From Coemansia sp. RSA 1804 (Eukaryota > Kickxellomycota > Kickxellomycetes > Kickxellales > Kickxellaceae): 19,558 nucleotides of DNA. The notes beneath the pieces are model-generated. The model saw only the letters and a list, made by a program, of their open reading frames with translations. It had not been told where the DNA came from and searched no databases. The stretch lies in the NCBI GenBank assembly GCA_027578815.1, contig JANBTH010000357.1, positions 1 through 19,558 on the forward strand, read 5' to 3'. Shown here one piece after another: positions 15,301 through 19,558 of this stretch (its first letter is position 1; the number at the start of each line of letters is the position of its first letter). A program made the translations under genes and the position numbers.

Positions 15301-18300
15301 CGTGACCCTGGTTCCAGGTGCATGTCACCGCAGAATTGGTCTTTGATTTGCTGATGCTATTAGCCCTGGTGCCTTTGTTTTTACCCAACTCTACTTTGCG
15401 TGGACACATTGCAAGCTGAAAGTATGTTGTGTAGTGGGGACTAAGAACGCTGCCAATAACCCATTCCGAAGACGATGAAAGAGGCTGCACACACTGGTCA
15501 AAGCATTTGGATTCCTCACCATTGCCTTCGTGACTCTGGTAGTTCTTCAGCATCTCCACTTTGCCATCGCTCCATGTCAGCATAAGCGCACGATAGTCCT
15601 TGTCACTAGCCTTTGCAAACAAGTAGCGCAGCTGCTGCCTTTCTGCCCTGTTCGCCATTACCGATAGAAGCAACCCAGTTCTCTTCTCTGTCCACATATG
15701 CAAGAATCTTAGTGGAGGAGGTCTTCTTAAAATGTCAATGACAGACCTTTGTGCGTGTGGTGCACCCTCAAGCCTCCATACTTGAATATATGTTGTAAAA
15801 TCGCCATGTGTTGTGGTTGATTCGTCCCGACCTTCACCAGTCGAAAAGCTGCAAAGTGACACAAACAGAAGCGGGAAGTAGTGTTCTTCGCCAAGAATGT
15901 TTTTATCGACTGGCCGTACCTCCGGATTAAGAGCTGTGATAAGCTTTATATGCGTGATTCTCGGTATGCGTGTGTCCTCGCTTGAACCAAGGTCGGCTTC
16001 GGCGTCAACATCCATATCCAAATCGCTTTGAGCATTCGTCGCCATCTCCAAAGGGAGTGTCACTGGCTGGACCACAAGCGGAGTGGCAAACAACCGTGGG
16101 CTATAGTCCGAAGCAAACTCAACCTGAATCCTGTAAACCTCAACTGTAGGCGCAGATATGTTTCCGTTACGCTTCAGCATGTCGGGGATATCACCGGGCT
16201 CGTGCGGGTGGTCAACTGGTGAGGAGCCCGCCCGATGAACAGACAGATAGATCCATTTCTTTGATACCAGCATCATGTCGGCATGCGATATGCGTCCCTT
16301 TGGAATATTTCTCCAAGGATCGTCCATGCCGCTGGTGGTTTTCTCCGTGCTAGAATCATTGGGACCGGATGCTTCCTCATCGCTACGTCTAACATCCTTT
16401 TCTATACTGGAGCTATGCACGGTTTCTCTTGCCTCTCGGCGCTTCGGCTCCAGAGGCGATACTATCCGAACCCATTTTTCATCTCGTTGATAAATTAGTA
16501 CAAGCTGTCCATCCGCTGTCAGAACAACCAGTGCGTATTCTCCTTGAGTATTCCGTGGCCCAAAGAATGGCAGCCGTCGGATGTAGATGTCAGGATCCAC
16601 ATCCCAACTACCAAGAGAATCATCCGAAGCCTCCTTTTCACCACCATCAGACTCTATACTGTTCTCTTGCTGTGGCAAAACAGAAGTAACTTGATGTGTT
16701 GAAAGGGATGCAATCGGTGCAACAACATCCGGTGCATCCGCAGAATTGCTATCCGTCTTATGACGACTGATTCCGTATTTGCGCGTATTTGCTAGCCATA
16801 ACGACGAGATCACTGGATGGTCAAAGTCAATGTGGTACACAGATTGCCAAGAGTTAAGCTCGTTATCAATCTTGAATATTTCGAATCGTCCGGCACGATC
16901 GCTTGCGGCAAGCATTCTGCAGTCGGCACTCCAGCTACATCTGGGAGCCGATGCAACACGCATACGTTCACCCATTCCAGCCTGACTTGTTCCTCCATGC
17001 CATCCAGAGAGAGGAGAAACGTTGACTGCGTTACAAGGCCAGCTAGTTGGTAACGTAGAGTCGTTGATATTTTGTGTTTGCTGTTGCTGCTGTTGCTGCT
17101 GTTTTGGTTGGCTGTGAGACAATGTCTCCGGATACCTGACCGCAAAGACATCCATCAAACGATCCATATTTGCTCGAGACACCTGTTCACCCCATTGCTG
17201 CTGCATTCTCAGATCGCACAGAGGAAGAAGAGACGGCTGGATAGAGTTCACTTTAGCGCCAATATCCCACCCAGCTGGAGGATGGGCATGCAGTCGGTAC
17301 AGGTGAATTGCCGATGATGGCGGACGACGTGCCTCAAACAATCGCATACTATCTGTCGCTGTCATGCTCGAAACATCTGGAATATCGCGCTGGGCTAGTC
17401 GGCGCCCAGCAGTCGGTGCAACTTCCAGCTGAGGCCATGCAACAGCAAGAATATTCAACGACGACCACTCTGCATTGGTTGGAGAAACGCCATGACAAAG
17501 AGATCGAAATGCCCCAGCCAGACTGTACAGCAGTTCAAGTCCCTTTGGAGGGGTAATAAGCTCTGGACAAGAAACAACAACAGATTCCGTCAGATACCTC
17601 TCTTCTTCCGGTCCAGTTATAGGGGTTCCAGTCGCACCAAAGTCAGGTTCTGCAGCATCAACATCAGTAGCTTTAGTGGTCTCTTCGGAGCTGCGAACTT
17701 CAGCTTCTGTTACAGCCACAGGCTTGTCATTAGATAAGACCTCATTTCCGCTGGGTGATCTTGAAAGTGGCTGAGGCTTCCGCTGCTGCTGCTGCTGCTG
17801 CTTCTGAGATTGTGGTTGTGCCTGATGTGCCTCTGTCTTGCCTTGCAACGAGATTGGTTCCGCTGCAGAAGCATCCGTCGTTTGCGGTGGTCGGACAGGA
17901 AGAGCCTTTGGTCCTGTAGAAGCACCAGCAGCAGTGCTTGGCGAAGAGATTGGCTGGTTGGGTCGTACCACAGTCGCTGATAGTGAGCGTTGGTGCATGG
18001 CTGTACCGGAAGCAACAGCTGGTCTTGCAGTTGGCCGTAAAACAGGCCTTTGCGGAGGCAGTGGTCGACCTGTGGCAGGAGGCCTTACTGCTGTCTGCTG
18101 TCCACCTGGGTTGGCTGGTCTGAAGACAGGTCTTGGTCTTGCACCAGCAGGCCTTGCAACTGGTCGCATAGCACTGCCAGTTGCTGCGGTGGTTGCTTGC
18201 AATGGTCGTGGTCTAGCACCAGTCGCGGCTGCTTGCGGAGCTCTTACAGCAGGAGGTCGTCCCCCGCCAGGCGTGTTTGGTGGGCCGCCAGGGCGTTGCG

Positions 18301-19162
18301 ATGCAACCAAAGTAGGCCCTGTGGTGCCTAGAGAGCTCGGACGGTTTTGTGGATGTGTTGCAGCGCTAGATGCTGGTCCTGATGGGCGGGCTGGTCGAGG
18401 TCGTGCAGGGGATGAGCCTGCGTTTAAATGAGCGGGTCTTGGAGGGTTTGCTGGGCGTCCAGAGACTGGTTGTGTTGCAGTGCTCAAAAGACCAGCAGAA
18501 GAACTACCATGGGCTCCGGGAGGCTGCTGTGAAGGAGGTCCTGATGCTCCACTGCGTGGCGTAGGTGCTGACATTGGAGTCGTAGGCTTTGTGGAAATAT
18601 GTGCTACTGAGGAGCTATTGTTTGTGGAAGCTGGACCAGAACTTTGTTCAGATCCTGGATTTGTGTTTAACGTCAGTACAGTATCATTGGCCTTTGTTCT
18701 GTCGGATGCGTCTGTTGTAATTGCAAGCGGGACTGTTGCCTGGGGTATTTCAGTTGTAGAGACCGCAATAGAAGCATTAGCATCGTCCTGAGAGAATGCT
18801 GGTAAAGCAGCAGAAGCCTGGCTGCTCACTTGACTAAGAAGATCGGACATTTCAAAGTCAAGGCCTGAGAGGCCGCTTAGATTGTCTAGGTTAAGTGAGT
18901 CCACGTTAAAGTTCAATAACATATCGGTAGGTAGAGAGCCAGCATCAACTCCGGCACTGGAATTTGATGCAGAGACAGATCCGCCAGAGCCCCCAGAAAG
19001 GTTGATTCCCTCAATGCTTGTGGAGATATCAAACGGCAGCACAGCTTCTGTCTCAGTGACAGTGTTATCCGTAACAGTATTGCTATCCACCGGAGCAGCT
19101 TCTGGCTCATTTAGTCCTGCCTCGGCAGAGTTGGGTGTGTCATTGCCATCAATCTTCTCCAT
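12392..19162 (-). CDS. MED16: Mediator complex tail subunit 16 (MED16/Sin4), greatly extended
   Basis: 2256 residues in one uninterrupted frame from ATG 19162. The role is the tail module of Mediator, linking activators to RNA polymerase II in the nucleus. Residues 1-515 are low complexity: an acidic hydrophobic patch (82-114), a long Pro/Arg/Ala region (about 237-404, repeated ARPRP-type units), and Q6 (455-460). The WD-type region follows (about 515-1220), interrupted by Q8 (688-695). It has the MED16-like blades APRCSWSADCRMLAASDRAG (about 735-755), ALVVLTADGQLVLIYQ and KWIYLSVHRAG...VEVYRIQVEF. A helical region covers about 1400-1900. The C-terminus has CLRCGH (C2207, C2210) and CVCGGSW (C2247, C2249), the paired-Cys ending typical of fungal MED16. 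Usual MED16 is 850-1300 residues. A fusion is possible but no second known domain is visible. Confidence 0.8.
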   Translation of the reverse strand: MEKIDGNDTPNSAEAGLNEPEAAPVDSNTVTDNTVTETEAVLPFDISTSIEGINLSGGSGGSVSASNSSAGVDAGSLPTDMLLNFNVDSLNLDNLSGLSGLDFEMSDLLSQVSSQASAALPAFSQDDANASIAVSTTEIPQATVPLAITTDASDRTKANDTVLTLNTNPGSEQSSGPASTNNSSSVAHISTKPTTPMSAPTPRSGASGPPSQQPPGAHGSSSAGLLSTATQPVSGRPANPPRPAHLNAGSSPARPRPARPSGPASSAATHPQNRPSSLGTTGPTLVASQRPGGPPNTPGGGRPPAVRAPQAAATGARPRPLQATTAATGSAMRPVARPAGARPRPVFRPANPGGQQTAVRPPATGRPLPPQRPVLRPTARPAVASGTAMHQRSLSATVVRPNQPISSPSTAAGASTGPKALPVRPPQTTDASAAEPISLQGKTEAHQAQPQSQKQQQQQQRKPQPLSRSPSGNEVLSNDKPVAVTEAEVRSSEETTKATDVDAAEPDFGATGTPITGPEEERYLTESVVVSCPELITPPKGLELLYSLAGAFRSLCHGVSPTNAEWSSLNILAVAWPQLEVAPTAGRRLAQRDIPDVSSMTATDSMRLFEARRPPSSAIHLYRLHAHPPAGWDIGAKVNSIQPSLLPLCDLRMQQQWGEQVSRANMDRLMDVFAVRYPETLSHSQPKQQQQQQQQTQNINDSTLPTSWPCNAVNVSPLSGWHGGTSQAGMGERMRVASAPRCSWSADCRMLAASDRAGRFEIFKIDNELNSWQSVYHIDFDHPVISSLWLANTRKYGISRHKTDSNSADAPDVVAPIASLSTHQVTSVLPQQENSIESDGGEKEASDDSLGSWDVDPDIYIRRLPFFGPRNTQGEYALVVLTADGQLVLIYQRDEKWVRIVSPLEPKRREARETVHSSSIEKDVRRSDEEASGPNDSSTEKTTSGMDDPWRNIPKGRISHADMMLVSKKWIYLSVHRAGSSPVDHPHEPGDIPDMLKRNGNISAPTVEVYRIQVEFASDYSPRLFATPLVVQPVTLPLEMATNAQSDLDMDVDAEADLGSSEDTRIPRITHIKLITALNPEVRPVDKNILGEEHYFPLLFVSLCSFSTGEGRDESTTTHGDFTTYIQVWRLEGAPHAQRSVIDILRRPPPLRFLHMWTEKRTGLLLSVMANRAERQQLRYLFAKASDKDYRALMLTWSDGKVEMLKNYQSHEGNGEESKCFDQCVQPLSSSSEWVIGSVLSPHYTTYFQLAMCPRKVELGKNKGTRANSISKSKTNSAVTCTWNQGHARFRLGWTPFFSDIPDEQQKGEADVNNGLARKFMNAPVHAYCGDLFAVRILNKEDPTDLVAILANMATHEENQLMPAEISDTKQTSVDVTENGLENAESNKSEYGKRDNAGTVGSGVSSSDTNVAAGFQIPSSRTLSQALYRACMLLANALGVKSLDLDPMASTTPFMRRLLGAIMQIHYLAQHDIQATSLGVMLHSAAVVEARVAIIHKHIIQKVSKQQTLFDIAMSFSDEWVETFPSATALVLWSIDLFAALARDTYLYFNIRCPDSEGAMRPLCELSGSTDALVNRELSYVRSFEGKGPKTSSGSCLLSGGLPCRISLLFHQPTFDAIRNLMTFVTHVEFDLLKRVQLLNSLPAVATDMPEYANMIKSRDMVFSTAQQLAHALEYLPVSIHRLKDFFLEVHDLYSADEECSRLSAQTMLVTASTITGPFRKYLPRLARSFSRFVLESDGIDNASDKPTSPSALVLHDTRWMNVVMCRSNIPGLVDGAGVFETPWRVAVPSVVADLKLVEAGEDALIPAAALEEWEREKSEFERALDEDNVLFDIDDPGFIFFDTSLGGMPDTTDDAYLTEALSRRARLGPNASSIRAMEGRGMAGNAIFNFAARAAALAPVKITTKVPDFSDVFNSRTPIQPALMDTHMNYLFSIPMLFDSVHARTAYSEFSVDDAPSTNGSGRRPFTRSNSVTTQSSCVTPRNAGASISNSWTPAFGGANEMSRAVASRKRHGNVQHFVPQYSGAISGIDSSDELSSGWQFISTPRDSKLHVPTLLEQHAYSLAVLYCKHVQQRQDQSESREGGYDRSGVVASESAALLFPNDDEDSMSYCIDWARSDGIVIESPAIQGIPGLAMSTAGSASSALRADGAGIGPSDCRSGAQEDMFSDALLSKYRQQLKHASSDHADRVDVVRKTMLAANAPTKLCLRCGHITRRGSSGTESNRGNGPDDLSASSVGWVHRFDILCVCGGSWVSL
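17078..17101 (-). repeat. CAG/CAA repeat encoding Gln8 in MED16
   Basis: Eight consecutive glutamine codons, a CAG/CAA mixture, at residues 688-695 of MED16. The mixing makes it less prone to slippage than a pure run. Confidence 0.9.
17783..17800 (-). repeat. (CAG)6 repeat encoding Gln6 in MED16
   Basis: Six pure CAG codons (CTG on the plus strand) at residues 455-460, inside the low-complexity N-terminal extension. It is likely polymorphic in length between isolates. Confidence 0.9.
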
Positions 19163-19558
19163 GCTGTAGAACGTATGCAAGTAGCCTATACAAATGTAGT
19201 TCAGGATGCAGAAAAAAAAACAAACACGTTTAGAATTTGCTACACCAGACTAAATATAACATTCTTGCCAAAAAAAAGAGCAACGCGTAGAAAGCCTCAG
19301 CATACCTCAGATATATGCAATGCTAGTACCAAAGCCGATGCTATGGTTTTTAGATGAGACAGTGAGGTGATTTCTGGGAAATAAACAAAAAAAGTGCTTT
19401 ATAATCGTTAACGAAATGAAGAGGAAGTGAACGCAAAAGCTCAAAGTCCCAAGGATACGAGAAAAAGACTGTTTTTGTTATTTTTATTGTCTCAGCACGT
19501 AATTAACTTGCTGATTGATGGATTACTTTTCTGTGCTTCTTTAGGGCTTGGTGAGGAA
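19163..19558. other. MED16 upstream region and possible 3' end of a further minus-strand gene
   Basis: No clear TATA box precedes MED16; an A9 run lies near 19211. At the far right the minus strand reads in from the edge as FLTKP and then TAA (stop at 19541-19543). A minus-strand AATAAA follows at 19483-19488. That arrangement would suit the end of a tandem minus-strand gene. With only five codons visible it is a guess. Confidence 0.3.

Noticed and set aside
17838..18431. 197-codon Gly/Ala-rich plus-strand frame
   Set aside because: Antisense of the Pro/Arg/Ala repeats of MED16; composition alone explains the open frame.

Overview
The window looks like nuclear DNA from a fungus, probably an early-diverging, intron-poor lineage (a Kickxellomycotina-type genome is my guess, not shown by the sequence). 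The evidence is eukaryotic gene content (kinesin-14, Mediator subunit 16, an initiator tRNA-Met with the eukaryotic A54 T-loop), fungal-style secreted proteins, AATAAA-type 3' signals and TATA boxes. None of the eight protein genes needs an intron to give a full-length protein, including one reading frame of 6.8 kb.

Left part (1-4300): the C-terminal part of a minus-end-type kinesin-14 enters from the left edge. It converges on a minus-strand proline-rich protein with a PPxY motif and a C-terminal CxxC...CxC knuckle (Hua1-like). About 1.5 kb without a convincing gene follows: a GC-richer island with an ambiguous small frame, then a very AT-rich block. It ends at an intact initiator tRNA-Met with Pol III terminators.

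Middle part (4300-10700): two secreted proteins come first, a 60-residue peptide and a 251-residue protein built of two internal repeats separated by a KRR (Kex2-like) site. The second is tail-to-tail with an Ap4A phosphorylase (ATP adenylyltransferase). Next is a Gfo/Idh/MocA dehydrogenase on the minus strand, divergent from an NmrA-type Rossmann protein. Their shared 404-bp promoter region carries five GATAA motifs.

Right part (10700-19558): a Ser-rich coiled-coil protein resembling the last coiled-coil block of CCDC6/DUF2046 is tail-to-tail with a 2256-residue protein that I identify as Mediator subunit MED16. This MED16 has a very long low-complexity N-terminal extension. A minus-strand gene may end at the right edge.

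The genes look like ordinary housekeeping and secreted-protein genes. I see no operon-like system, transposon, CRISPR array or defence locus. The points most worth a second look are the two-repeat secreted protein, the enlarged MED16, the very tight convergent gene pairs, the GATAA cluster and the unexplained island at 3180-3475.
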